A stretch of DNA of 57,101 nucleotides from Candidatus Acetothermia bacterium. GTDB taxonomy: Bacteria; Bipolaricaulota; Bipolaricaulia; RBG-16-55-9; DRXL01. This document shows, piece by piece, positions 5,644 through 14,377 of this stretch; positions within the stretch are counted from its first letter, which is position 1, and each line of letters opens with the position of its first letter. The position numbers were made by a program, and so were the translations under genes. The notes under the pieces were generated by a model. That model was not told the DNA's origin. It was given only the letters and a program-made list of their open reading frames with translations, and made no database searches. Location: assembly GCA_016179105.1 (NCBI GenBank), contig JACOSB010000052.1, positions 1-57,101 of the forward strand, given 5' to 3'.

Positions 5644-8094
5644 CTAAGCCGTTACTTCTGACCCCGTGAGCGCTTTCATCTTGAACTGGCTGCCCTCGGC
5701 GTCAATCAGCACTTTGGCGCCCTCTTTGAGCTTGCCATCCACAATCTGGAGCGCCAGCTCGTTCTCGATCTCGTCTTGAATGACCCGCTGCAAGGGCCGT
5801 GCTCCATATAACGGATCATAGCCCTTCTCCGCTAGGAGCGCTCTAGCCGCGGGCGTCACTTCGATCGTGATCTCCTGCTCAGTGAGTTGTTTTTGTAGAA
5901 CTTCGAGCTTGAGGTCGACGATCTTCATCAAGTGTTCTTTGGTCAAGGGCTTGAAGACAATCAAGCCATCCAAGCGATTGATGAACTCTGGGCGGAAAAA
6001 CTTTTTGACTTCGCCTAAGACCTTATCACGAATTTCTTGATAGGTGCTCTCATGAGCTTCGTCGCTCGTCACGTCAAAGCCCAGTTGAGGCACACGTTGA
6101 TTAATGAGCTCGCTGCCCAAATTGCTCGTCATGATGATCAGAGTATTCTTGAAGTCGACCGTTCGCCCATGCCCGTCGGTCAAGCGCCCATCGTCGAGCA
6201 CTTGGAGCAAGACGTTGAACACGTCGCGATGCGCTTTTTCAATCTCATCGAAGAGAATGACTTGATAGGGGCGGCGACGTACGGCTTCGGTTAATTGCCC
6301 GCCCTCTTCGTAACCAACGTAGCCCGGCGGCGCACCGATGAGTCGTGCGACCGTGTGCTTCTCCATGTACTCGGACATGTCGATGCGCAGGAGCGCGTTC
6401 TCATCACCGAAGAGAAATTCAGCGAGTGCTCTGCTGAGTTCGGTCTTGCCCACGCCGGTCGGGCCTAAGAACAAGAAACTTCCAGTCGGGCGCTTTACGT
6501 CTTTGAGCCCCGTGCGCGAGCGGCGCACCGCGTTCGCTACGGCGTTGATTGCAGTCTCTTGGTCAATCACGCGCTTGTGCAAGTGATCTTCCATATGCGC
6601 CAAGCGCTCTCTTTCTTCGGCGAACATCTGCTCGACTGGTACGCCCGTCCACTGCGAGATGACTTCGGCAATATCGTCAACGTCGACGATATTCTCATCT
6701 GTGCGGCGCTTCTCGCGCTCAACTTCTTTTTTCGTTTTCTCTTGTTGGAGCGAAGCAAGCCGGCGCTTCAGTTCTTTCGCCGTCTTCGCGTCAGCAGTGG
6801 GAATCTGTTTCTCGATGCGCGCGATCTTCTCTGTGAGATCTTTAATCTCGGGAGCGAACGAGCGGTCGACGCGAAGTTTTGACGCCGCTTCATCGACCAA
6901 ATCAATGGCTTTGTCGGGCAGGAAGCGATCGCCGATGTAGCGAGACGAAAGTCTTGCAGCAGCACTCAGAGCAGCATCAGTAATTTTGGTTTTATGATGT
7001 TCTTCGAGCTTGAGCCGCAAGCCCTCTAAGATCGCGATCGTCTCCTCTATCTCCGGTTCTTCGACGAAGACTTTTTGGAAACGTCTTTCCAATGCGGCGT
7101 CTTCTTCAATATTTTCTCTGTACTCATCGAGCGTCGTCGCGCCGATCACTTGGAACGTCCCGCGCGCGAGCACGGGTTTTAAGATGTTCGCGGCGTCGAG
7201 CGAGCCGCCCTCTACAGCACCCGCTCTCACAATCGTATGAAGCTCGTCGATGAAGACAATCACACGGCCCTTGGTTTGCTCGATCTCACGAATGACGGTT
7301 TTCAAGCGCTCTTCGAATTCGCCCCTGAATTTGCTGCCCGCAATCATGGATGCCAAATCTAACTGAATGAGTTCTTTGTCTTTCAGAGTATCGGGCACAT
7401 CGCCGGAGACCATGCGCTGAGCCAAGCCCTCAACGATGGCTGTCTTCCCGACGCCGGGTTCGCCAATCAGAACGGGATTGTTCTTCTTGCGGCGCGAGAG
7501 GATTTGAGCGACTCTTCGGATCGCTTGCGCGCGCCCGATGACGGGATCGAGCTCGCCTTGGCGGGCCATCTGGGTTAAATTGAGCGAATATTTTTCTAAG
7601 ACTTGGTACTTGCCCTCGGCCTCTCGGTCGGAGACACGCTGCGTGCCGCGAACTTTCGAGAGTGCCCAGTAGATTGCCTCAGGTGTGATGTTGTGCTTGG
7701 CCAAAATTTTTCGCAGCGCGCTGTTCTGATCTTGACTGATCGCAATCAAAACATGCTCGATGCTGATGAACTCATCTTTTAACCGTTCAGCCTCCATCTC
7801 GGCGGCTTTGTGCATCAACTCTAATCTGGGAGTAAGAAAAATCTGCTGGCCCAGTGTGTTCGAGACAGAGGGTTTCCCTTGCAATAAGAGTTCGATATCT
7901 TTCAGGAGACCGGGGACCTGGACGCCCATTGCTTCTAAGATTTCGCGGCCGACGCCTTCTTTACTGGCTAGAACATAAAAGATATGCTCGACGTCCATCT
8001 GGTTCTGTTTGTATTTTTCCATCAGACCCTGCGCATCGCGGAAGAGTTCTTGCGCGCGCTCGGTATAACGATCGAATCGGATCATTTGGCTCAC
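5644..8094 (-). CDS. clpC: ClpC-type AAA+ unfoldase
   Basis: 816 residues. Two Clp_N repeats (about 1-150) precede D1, with Walker A GEPGVGKTA near 210 and Walker B VIVFIDELHT near 280. A short middle domain (about 410-470) follows, much shorter than the ClpB coiled coil. D2 has Walker A GPTGVGKTE near 545 and DMSEYMEKH. LGF near residue 670 lies where ClpC/ClpA carry the ClpP-docking loop and ClpB does not, so this is called ClpC, feeding substrates to ClpP in the cytosol. An unusual Arg replaces the normal Gly in HTIVRAGAVEGG. No clpP, mcsAB or ctsR is nearby. Upstream, TTTCAT-16-TATATA is a possible promoter; no CIRCE element is visible. Confidence 0.93.
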   Translation of the reverse strand: MSQMIRFDRYTERAQELFRDAQGLMEKYKQNQMDVEHIFYVLASKEGVGREILEAMGVQVPGLLKDIELLLQGKPSVSNTLGQQIFLTPRLELMHKAAEMEAERLKDEFISIEHVLIAISQDQNSALRKILAKHNITPEAIYWALSKVRGTQRVSDREAEGKYQVLEKYSLNLTQMARQGELDPVIGRAQAIRRVAQILSRRKKNNPVLIGEPGVGKTAIVEGLAQRMVSGDVPDTLKDKELIQLDLASMIAGSKFRGEFEERLKTVIREIEQTKGRVIVFIDELHTIVRAGAVEGGSLDAANILKPVLARGTFQVIGATTLDEYRENIEEDAALERRFQKVFVEEPEIEETIAILEGLRLKLEEHHKTKITDAALSAAARLSSRYIGDRFLPDKAIDLVDEAASKLRVDRSFAPEIKDLTEKIARIEKQIPTADAKTAKELKRRLASLQQEKTKKEVEREKRRTDENIVDVDDIAEVISQWTGVPVEQMFAEERERLAHMEDHLHKRVIDQETAINAVANAVRRSRTGLKDVKRPTGSFLFLGPTGVGKTELSRALAEFLFGDENALLRIDMSEYMEKHTVARLIGAPPGYVGYEEGGQLTEAVRRRPYQVILFDEIEKAHRDVFNVLLQVLDDGRLTDGHGRTVDFKNTLIIMTSNLGSELINQRVPQLGFDVTSDEAHESTYQEIRDKVLGEVKKFFRPEFINRLDGLIVFKPLTKEHLMKIVDLKLEVLQKQLTEQEITIEVTPAARALLAEKGYDPLYGARPLQRVIQDEIENELALQIVDGKLKEGAKVLIDAEGSQFKMKALTGSEVTA

Positions 8095-8207
8095 TTCTTT
8101 CTGAAATTAGCAATCTATATAGTAGTCTGCTAAATCAATGAAATTGTAGCACAGGAGCGAGGGATTGTCAAGGGGTATCTCAAAAAGTGCTGTTTTGGGA
8201 AGGACCT

Positions 8208-8759
8208 CTAGAAAATCTCGCTCAATGGAATTTCCATTCCCGCGAGTAAGGGTGAGCTCAGCATCTGGCTGACTTCAAAGCGCTTGAAGAGTTGATAGCC
8301 TTGCGGGGTAAGAGTGAAAACTTCGATCGCCTTTGTCACTGGATCGACGATCCAAAATTCTTTTACGCCGGAGCGGGCATAGAGCGTCTTTTTCAACGTG
8401 CGATCACGCTCGGCCGTAGAAGGAGACAGAATTTCTATAAGGAGATCGGGAGCGCCGTGGATTGCTTCTTCTCGAATTATGCTCAACCGGTCTTTGCTGA
8501 TAAATACAATGTCGGGCTGGACGACGTCTTCGTTCGAGAGCACAACGTCGATCGGCGAATAATAGACTTCTCCCAAATCGTTTTCTCTTGCATGCTCGTA
8601 GAGGGAATAAAAAAGCCTTCTGGAAATATTCTGATGGTAAGGAATCGGTGCCGGTGCCATAAGTAACTCGCCCCCCAACAGTTCATAGCGTTTTGTCTCA
8701 GACTCAGGAACGTTCTTGTAGTCCTCGTACGTGAACTTAATGTGCGGGTTTACGACCAT
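8208..8759 (-). CDS. Uma2-family (DUF820) PD-(D/E)XK nuclease-like protein
   Basis: 183 residues. Family marks run in order: FTYEDYKNVPESETKRYELLGGELLMAP, split as an N-terminal strand plus RYELLGGEL (Glu), then QPDIVFIS (Asp), APDLLIEILSPST (Glu-Ile-Leu-Ser), TLKKTLYARSGVKEFWIVDP (Lys plus acid) and a C-terminal beta segment. This is the restriction-endonuclease-like core of the expanded Uma2 family, whose biological role is unknown. It is monocistronic and follows no obvious partner. Confidence 0.88.
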   Translation of the reverse strand: MVVNPHIKFTYEDYKNVPESETKRYELLGGELLMAPAPIPYHQNISRRLFYSLYEHARENDLGEVYYSPIDVVLSNEDVVQPDIVFISKDRLSIIREEAIHGAPDLLIEILSPSTAERDRTLKKTLYARSGVKEFWIVDPVTKAIEVFTLTPQGYQLFKRFEVSQMLSSPLLAGMEIPLSEIF

Positions 8760-8987
8760 AATTTCTCACCGGACTCAAGTTTATCACTTTAGATAGGCAA
8801 AAGACAGCCCAAAAGCTTACGCGCTCTCGGGTTACAGTTTTCCCGAGGAGGTAGTGAGGACAACAAATATGTTTCCCAATTCCAGAGAGAATTTTCAATT
8901 TTCCAAACTCTCTTTTGAACCTTTCCCAAAGTTCGGGCATCTACTGGGTCGAGAACTTAGGGAAAGCTAAAGGAGGCTCGAACTAAG
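8760..8987. other. Intergenic stretch with a hairpin and a possible 33-codon ORF
   Basis: CTCGGG/CCCGAG form a hairpin at 8826-8847. A small plus-strand ORF at 8869-8970 (MFPNSRENFQFSKL to RELRES) has GTGAGG upstream, and its TAA overlaps the AAAGGAGG ribosome-binding site of the next gene. It may be a leader peptide, or chance; I see no homologue. Confidence 0.25.
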
Positions 8988-9194
8988 ATGATATACCAAA
9001 CCACTGTAAGCGAAAGATTAGCACTGAGACGTGATCAGGCCTGGGCTCGCTCGATGATGAGCCGCACGAGTACGCTGGCTGGACGTGCACCGGCCGGCGT
9101 ACCGAGCGAGCCGCCTGTCACGGTAAAGCCGGTCGCTCTCGTCCTTCTGGCCATCGCTTTGGTCTTTATTTGGATCACAGGCGCGGGATTTTAG
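8988..9194 (+). CDS. Small C-terminally anchored membrane protein
   Basis: 68 residues. A polar basic N-terminal part (LALRRDQAWARSMMSRTST) leads to a single hydrophobic helix at the C-terminus (VALVLLAIALVFIWITGAGF). AAAGGAGG lies 12 nt before the ATG. No family is recognised. It is followed at 9221-9263 by a strong inverted repeat and then by the solute-binding protein gene, with which it could be co-transcribed. Confidence 0.4.
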   Translation: MIYQTTVSERLALRRDQAWARSMMSRTSTLAGRAPAGVPSEPPVTVKPVALVLLAIALVFIWITGAGF

Positions 9195-9220
9195 TTCGAA
9201 ACGCTGTCTACTGTCCTCTT

Positions 9221-9263
9221 GAGCGCAGCGAGGGACTTCGTCCAATAAACTCTCGCTGCGCTC
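9221..9263. repeat. 12-bp inverted repeat between the small membrane protein and the SBP gene
   Basis: GAGCGCAGCGAG at 9221-9232 is perfectly complementary to CTCGCTGCGCTC at 9252-9263, with a 19-nt loop. There is no T-run, so it is not a typical terminator. It may be an mRNA stabiliser or a repeat-family member. Confidence 0.6.
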
Positions 9264-9357
9264 AGGGTGATGGGCAGAGAAAAGTGAACGTTCCATTTCT
9301 TCAAGAGGGGTCACTCGCAAACCAGACCTCAACACTAAAAACTTACAGGAGGCAGCG

Positions 9358-11142
9358 ATGCGGACAAAAATTGTAGCGATACTGCTGGCGTTTGTTGTGG
9401 TAATGGGCGGGTTATCTACGGGTCAGAACTCCGTGCCACCCAACCCCAAAATCGTCGGGGAACCGCTGATCGTCGAGCCGGGCAAACAGGGCGGCTCGCT
9501 CAGATTGGTTGTAGATGCCCCGCCCTCTTACAACCCATATGTGATCGATGGCGATTTCAGCTTGCTCTATGCCAGCCTCTTGGAGCGTAACCCCATCACG
9601 TACGAGGTCGAAGGAGCGGTCGCCGAATCGTTCGAGTGGGCCCCCGACGGAAAAGCGATCACCTTCACGCTGCGGAATATCAAATTTTCGGACGGAACCC
9701 CCTTCACGGTCGACGACGTCCTTTTTACGATCAATGATGTTGTCTTGAACAGCGAGATCACCAGCGATTTTCTCAACGACTTACGGAATGACCTCATGGT
9801 GCTGGGGCAGCCCGCTTTCAAGAATGCAGAAAAACTCGATGCTCGACGCGTGCGCCTCAATTTAAATACTCCCTTCAGCGGCGCTACTTTTTTCTTGCAA
9901 AGAATGCGCATATTGCCGCGACATAAATTAGCCGACAAAGTGAAAAAGCTCAATCCCAGTACGGCTCCTGATGCTTTCGTGAAAGCGTGGGGACCTGACG
10001 CCAAGCCCGACGATTTCGCGATCTTGGGGCCTTTCAAAATCAAGACTCTCGATAGCAAACAGATTCTTCTAGAGCGAAACCCCTACTACTGGAAAGTCGA
10101 CAAGAACAAAGTTCAGCTACCCTATTTGAATTCACTTGAATTGACGATCGCGCACGATGTGCGCCAAGAAGAACTGAACAGACTCAAAGCCGGACAGCTC
10201 GATTACGTCACGCGCCACGTCGACTTCGTGACTTTCAAGAGTAAGGATGCTCAAGAATTTTTGAGCTTAGTCGAGAAGTCTGGGATGAAGCTCGCTTATC
10301 AAGGGATTGGGCCTCAGAGCACGCTGCTCTCGCTCAACCAAGATGTCGCTGATGACGCACTGAGAGCCATTTTCCGAGATTTGCGTTTTCGAAAAGCGAT
10401 CGCGCATTTGATTGATAGAGATCGTTTAGTAAAAGAAGGACTTCTCGGTTACGGTGTCGCACGAGACACGTTCATCACTCCTCTCTCGGCTCTCTATGAT
10501 AAGCAAGCGACTGCGCGCTTTGAGTTCAATCTAGAAAAAGCGAAAAACTTGCTGGACGATCTGGGTCTCAAAGACGTGAACAAAGACGGCGTCCGGGAAC
10601 TATCCAACGGAAAGCCCCTGCAGATTGAGCTTTTGATTAACCAAGCGAACGAAGCGAGAGTCAATTCGGCCAAGGTGCTCACGGTGCTCTTTGCGTCGGC
10701 GGGCATCAAGCTCGTGACGCTGGCTTTGCCGGGCACAGAAGTGAGCAAGCGCATTGCTCCCGGGTCGACGAATTACCAAGCGCTCTTAATCAGTTTGATT
10801 GGGACCGCAGCTTCGCCCGTGGATTATTTCACGCTCTTTCACTCGACCGGGCCGAATCACTTCTTCAAATTCTCTGACGTGCAGGGCAAAGACGTGCCCG
10901 ATTTCCAGAAGCGCGTGGATGAGCTGCTCATTCAGATCAGTCGCGAGACAGACGACGCCAAGCAAAAAGCATTGGCGAGCGAGTTTCAGAAACTCGTCTC
11001 CGAAAATTTACCCGTGATCTGGCTCTTCAGTCCGGGGTTTTACGCAGCGACGCGCGCGGGGCTCGGCAATACCGGAGCGCTCACGACGCACGATGCCGCT
11101 TCGCAGACGCTCATCCTGGAGACGTTCTGGCGCAAGGAATAG
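9358..11142 (+). CDS. ABC transporter substrate-binding protein, family 5 (peptide-type)
   Basis: 594 residues. An N-terminal signal peptide (IVAILLAFVVVMGGLSTG) is followed by the SBP_bac_5 fold: GGSLRLVVDAPPSYNPYV, LYASLLERNPITYEVEGAVAE, the family signature around WAPDGKAITFTLR and FSDGTPFTVDDVLF, and RKAIAHLIDRDRLV in lobe II. It would bind oligopeptides or similar solutes outside the inner membrane for an ABC importer. No permease or ATPase genes are adjacent, so the transporter must be encoded elsewhere. AGGAGG lies 6 nt before the start. A strong terminator follows. Confidence 0.9.
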   Translation: MRTKIVAILLAFVVVMGGLSTGQNSVPPNPKIVGEPLIVEPGKQGGSLRLVVDAPPSYNPYVIDGDFSLLYASLLERNPITYEVEGAVAESFEWAPDGKAITFTLRNIKFSDGTPFTVDDVLFTINDVVLNSEITSDFLNDLRNDLMVLGQPAFKNAEKLDARRVRLNLNTPFSGATFFLQRMRILPRHKLADKVKKLNPSTAPDAFVKAWGPDAKPDDFAILGPFKIKTLDSKQILLERNPYYWKVDKNKVQLPYLNSLELTIAHDVRQEELNRLKAGQLDYVTRHVDFVTFKSKDAQEFLSLVEKSGMKLAYQGIGPQSTLLSLNQDVADDALRAIFRDLRFRKAIAHLIDRDRLVKEGLLGYGVARDTFITPLSALYDKQATARFEFNLEKAKNLLDDLGLKDVNKDGVRELSNGKPLQIELLINQANEARVNSAKVLTVLFASAGIKLVTLALPGTEVSKRIAPGSTNYQALLISLIGTAASPVDYFTLFHSTGPNHFFKFSDVQGKDVPDFQKRVDELLIQISRETDDAKQKALASEFQKLVSENLPVIWLFSPGFYAATRAGLGNTGALTTHDAASQTLILETFWRKE

Positions 11143-11176
11143 TGAGACTGAGACGTTACGGAAAACCTAACCTCCT

Positions 11177-11213
11177 GGCCCCCTTCTTTTGCGAAAGAAG
11201 GGGGCCTTCTCCC
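11177..11213 (+). terminator. Rho-independent terminator after the SBP gene
   Basis: A 13-bp perfect stem (GGCCCCCTTCTTT/AAAGAAGGGGGCC) with a TGCG loop, followed by TTCTCCCTTTT. It begins 35 bp after the stop codon. Confidence 0.8.
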
Positions 11214-11234
11214 TTTTGAGGGAGATGGGTTATA

Positions 11235-11309
11235 GAATCACGGAAAGCACTGAAGAAAGGCAAGCTGTTTTCCGCGTCTTCCGTGAAACTTCCGTGATCT
11301 CCGCGATTC
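11235..11309. repeat. ACGGAA-type palindromic repeat, copy 2
   Basis: It starts GAATCACGGA and ends with TCCGCGATTC, with GAAG units in the left arm and CTTCCGTG units in the right arm. It is shorter than the copies at 3508 and 17972. It sits between the SBP terminator and the ECF sigma promoter. Confidence 0.7.
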
Positions 11310-11323
11310 ACATCAATGAACAA

Positions 11324-11354
11324 TTGACTTTCCCTCTGTCATTCAGTGTAAAAT
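11324..11354 (+). promoter_or_regulatory. Candidate promoter of the sigma/anti-sigma operon
   Basis: TTGACT at 11324-11329 with either TGTAAA after 17 nt or TAAAAT after 19 nt. This looks like a housekeeping promoter; I cannot tell whether an ECF-type autoregulatory promoter overlaps. Confidence 0.4.
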
Positions 11355-11446
11355 CCCTATAAGTATCATGTCACAGGATGAGCTTGCGGAATTGAACCGT
11401 CGGAGCCTTTTGGTCATCTACTAGGGCGAGGAGGCACGGAGTCGGC

Positions 11447-12040
11447 ATGGATCGAGAAGCCCAGCTTCTCAAGGAGGTCGCAGATGGGAACGAAGCCGCT
11501 TTTGAAGAGCTTTTCCGGCTCTATCAACCGCGCTTGGGGGCATTTTTCTGGCAACGCACCCGCGACCGCCACGCCTCCGAAGAATTGTCGCAAGAGACGA
11601 TGGTCATCGTCTGGGAAAAGGCCCAAAACTTTGACGAGAACGCGCGCGCGTCGAGCTGGATCTTTGGCATCGGCTATCGTAAATATTTGGAGTGGCAGCG
11701 CAAGCATACAAGATCACAAAGACTTTTTCAGACCGAAGCCGAGCGCGACGTCGAAGTCTTGCCGCAACGACCGGGTGCCGGCGTCAGCAGCCAGCTCGGA
11801 CAGGAGGCGCTGATGGAGCATATCCGACAAGCGCTGCAAGAGCTTTCTGACGAGCATCGCCTCGTGATGGAGATGACCTTTCAGCAGGGGCTCTCGTACG
11901 AAGAGATTTCGCAAATTCTGGGCATCAAGCCGGGCACGGTGAAGAGCCGAATGTTTTACGCAAAACAACAACTGAAAGAAGTCTTGACGAGTCGCGGGAT
12001 GAAAGGAGACGAACTATGGAAGATCTCGCAGGGCGCATGA
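11447..12040 (+). CDS. ECF-type RNA polymerase sigma factor
   Basis: 197 residues. Region 2 is seen in AAFEELFRLYQPRLGAFFWQ and the SQETMVIVWEKAQNF helix with RASSWIFGI; region 4 is seen in LSDEHRLVMEMTFQQGLSYE and the helix-turn-helix ISQILGIKPGTVKSRMFYAK. No region 1.1 or 3, as expected for the ECF class. Its 3' end overlaps the next gene by 25 nt; that gene encodes a zinc-type anti-sigma factor. The pair would respond to an envelope signal and probably drives its own operon, which continues into two further envelope-protein genes. Confidence 0.92.
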   Translation: MDREAQLLKEVADGNEAAFEELFRLYQPRLGAFFWQRTRDRHASEELSQETMVIVWEKAQNFDENARASSWIFGIGYRKYLEWQRKHTRSQRLFQTEAERDVEVLPQRPGAGVSSQLGQEALMEHIRQALQELSDEHRLVMEMTFQQGLSYEEISQILGIKPGTVKSRMFYAKQQLKEVLTSRGMKGDELWKISQGA

Positions 12041-13200
12041 AAAAAGAAGAGTCACATCTGGAGATCGTCGAGCTGTTGCCGTGGTATCTGAACGAGACGC
12101 TCGATGCTAAAGAGCGTACGAAAGTCACAGAACACTTGAAGAGTTGTGCGTCGTGCAGTCAGGAGCTCGACGAGCTGAAAGGACTTCAGAAGGTCATCAC
12201 GGCTCCGGTGCAAGAGCTTTCGAGTGAGACCGCGCTCGAGCACACGATGCAGCAGATTCGCTCACGCCGTAAGCCAGCGTCAGCCCAAGCCCAGCAACGT
12301 CCCTCGTGGTGGAAGCTGGATTGGGGCACGATGCTTAGACCACGGATGGCGCTTGCTGTCGGGATTCTGGCGGCGGTCTTCGTGAGCGTTGGTGTCTTCG
12401 TTGGCTTGCAGCTACAAGCAGAAAAGCGCGTGAAACTGGAAGAAGTGGGCTCACAGTTAACCGATGAATACGCTCCGCCCAGTCTGATCTTGCAGCAGGG
12501 AATTTTCAAAATGACCATGTCGGGAAGCCCTTTGTCCGAAGAATCTTTTACGTTGACCATGAACAGAAAATTCAAAGAGTTGCAGCTCAACTCGAAGATC
12601 GAAGCGAGCGAACTTTCGCGCGCAGGGCAAGCGATTCAGGAGTTCCACCTGACCAATGATTATCAACCCGTGGATTATTCGCTCGAAGGGCCGATGGTCT
12701 ACCAAGGAGACCGTGTCCATGCGACGTTCAAGAACGGACAAGTAGTCATGTCTCTCTTTGAGAACGAAAAAGTATCCAACCGAGTGGTCGATTTGAAGGG
12801 AATTCCGATCATCCTTGATTTCAGCGTGATGAGCCACTTTGCTGTCTTTCATCGCATCTTGCGATACCGGCTCGACAACGGAGAAAGCTGGGAGAAACTG
12901 CAGTTCACCGCGCTTGCGCCCCAAGCGCTCCGCGATGAGCCCTTGTTCGTCACGAAAAAAGAAGAGGCATTGCTCAAGAATCAAGGCCAGATGCTCAAAG
13001 TGACGCGCTATCGGTTGGAGATGGGACCTAAGGACAACGTGCTCGCCGTGGAACTTTATGAAGCGGACACGGGCAAAGAGAAAGTGCTCGTGGCGATCCG
13101 TATCCCGGTGCAGAAGCGTGTGTCCTCGCTCTCGGATATTTTTGCTTATCGCAGCGATCTTTATCCGCAAGGGCTAGCATTAACCGGAGGAGAGAAGTAA
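12016..13200 (+). CDS. Membrane anti-sigma factor with zinc-binding N-domain and a large exported sensor domain
   Basis: 394 residues. The cytosolic N-terminus carries the ZAS motif HLKSCASC (H-x3-C-x2-C). A single membrane helix lies near 113-135 (MALAVGILAAVFVSVGVFVG). About 250 exported residues follow. This outer domain contains FTLTMNRKFKELQLNSKIEA, DYQPVDYSL and, at the end, IFAYRSDLYPQGL. These match segments of the secreted protein at 44656-45417 (DYKPMSYTV, FVYRGDLFPKGF), so the two share a domain. It would hold the upstream ECF sigma factor inactive and release it on an envelope signal. Confidence 0.88.
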   Translation: MEDLAGRMKKEESHLEIVELLPWYLNETLDAKERTKVTEHLKSCASCSQELDELKGLQKVITAPVQELSSETALEHTMQQIRSRRKPASAQAQQRPSWWKLDWGTMLRPRMALAVGILAAVFVSVGVFVGLQLQAEKRVKLEEVGSQLTDEYAPPSLILQQGIFKMTMSGSPLSEESFTLTMNRKFKELQLNSKIEASELSRAGQAIQEFHLTNDYQPVDYSLEGPMVYQGDRVHATFKNGQVVMSLFENEKVSNRVVDLKGIPIILDFSVMSHFAVFHRILRYRLDNGESWEKLQFTALAPQALRDEPLFVTKKEEALLKNQGQMLKVTRYRLEMGPKDNVLAVELYEADTGKEKVLVAIRIPVQKRVSSLSDIFAYRSDLYPQGLALTGGEK

Positions 13201-13206
13201 GTCATT

Positions 13207-14331
13207 ATGGCGTGGAAGCAGCTTCTAGGACGGGCGCACGTCGTTCGTCGGCTCAGCGTGCTGAGCGGCGTACTGCTCATCTTTCTGGTCTCAGCCGGGT
13301 GCGATCTCAAGCAAGCGATCGTCACGTCGATCGATCTCAAAAAATTCGACGCGAGCCAGACGATCACTAAAGAGATTCCTTATTCGGGCCAGCGGATCGT
13401 GGTCGACAACTCCATCGGAGTCGTCTCCATCGCGGGGTTGGAGTCGGATTTCGTGGCCGTGCGGCCCTTCGTCAGCATTGAGGCCGTCAAGAAAGTGCGC
13501 GGGGTAGACTTAAGCAAATTGAATGTGATCATCGAGCAGACAGCGAAAGAGATCCGTATTCGCACAGAAGCGTCTGACGCTGTGCACCAGCAAATCAAGG
13601 GATTCCCGCCAAGGATAGAAGGTCAGGTCGGCTGGGTGGAGTATACACTGAGAATTCCCCCAAACGCGACACTCATGATTCAGCAAGACGCCGGCGTGGT
13701 GCAGGTGACGCGCTTGCGAGGAAGCTTAACGGTTTCCAACAAAGCCGGGGAAATTTTGGTGAGCGACTCGACTTTTGTCACGCTGGCTCTTGAGGTCATC
13801 GCCGGAGATATGAAAGTCACACGCACAGTAGCGAAAGATCTCTCAATGAGTACTCAGTTAGGAGACCTTCATCTGGAAGATGCAGCCTTTGCGTCGGCGG
13901 TTCTCTCTTCACAAGCAGGAGATGTCAGTGTCTCGCGGGTGGGAACTCAAGCGGAGGCCGACAATGGGAAAGTGGAGTTGGCCATCTCCACCCGCACGGG
14001 AGGCATCTCAATCTCCAAGGTACGCTTGAAGAGCATGCACGTGGAGACGCAGGCCGGCAGCATCAAGCTCGCGGATGTGAGAGCTCAAGAAGGGCAAATC
14101 AGTACGCTCTTTGGCAGTATCTCGCTCGAGCTGGGGTTGGCAGAATCGGCGCAGATCGTCGCTCAGACACAGTTTGGCGGGATTAAGTTGCGCGGCTCGG
14201 ACCGGCGGGTGAAGACACAGTGGAGTGGCTTTTGGCCGGGCAAGAAGCTCACGATGACGCTCTCCGGTGGCCAGAATCAGTTAGTGCTGAATACACAGAT
14301 TGGCAGTATTCGCATCTCGTTCAGTAAATAG
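13207..14331 (+). CDS. DUF4097-type lipoprotein (repetitive beta-strand protein)
   Basis: 374 residues. The signal peptide ends in lipobox VSAGC at about residue 34-38. The rest is a repetitive series of short strands: SLTVSNKAGEILV, LEVIAGDMKV, MSTQLGDLHLEDA, LSSQAGDVSV, ISTRTGGISI, VETQAGSIKLADV, TLFGSISLEL, ending in TQIGSIRISF. This is the DUF4097/putative auto-transporter adhesin head, a right-handed beta solenoid. It is predicted to be lipid-anchored outside the cytosol. It starts 6 bp after the anti-sigma gene, so it is part of the sigma operon and a likely target or reporter of that pathway. Confidence 0.85.
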   Translation: MAWKQLLGRAHVVRRLSVLSGVLLIFLVSAGCDLKQAIVTSIDLKKFDASQTITKEIPYSGQRIVVDNSIGVVSIAGLESDFVAVRPFVSIEAVKKVRGVDLSKLNVIIEQTAKEIRIRTEASDAVHQQIKGFPPRIEGQVGWVEYTLRIPPNATLMIQQDAGVVQVTRLRGSLTVSNKAGEILVSDSTFVTLALEVIAGDMKVTRTVAKDLSMSTQLGDLHLEDAAFASAVLSSQAGDVSVSRVGTQAEADNGKVELAISTRTGGISISKVRLKSMHVETQAGSIKLADVRAQEGQISTLFGSISLELGLAESAQIVAQTQFGGIKLRGSDRRVKTQWSGFWPGKKLTMTLSGGQNQLVLNTQIGSIRISFSK

Positions 14332-14377
14332 ACAGGAGCAAAGCAAGGATTGCTCCTAAAAGTGGAGGAATCATTCT

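Noticed and set aside
6037..8141. Several long ORFs opposite clpC
   Set aside because: They are shadows of the high-GC third-position bias of clpC and have no domain-like sequence or ribosome-binding sites.
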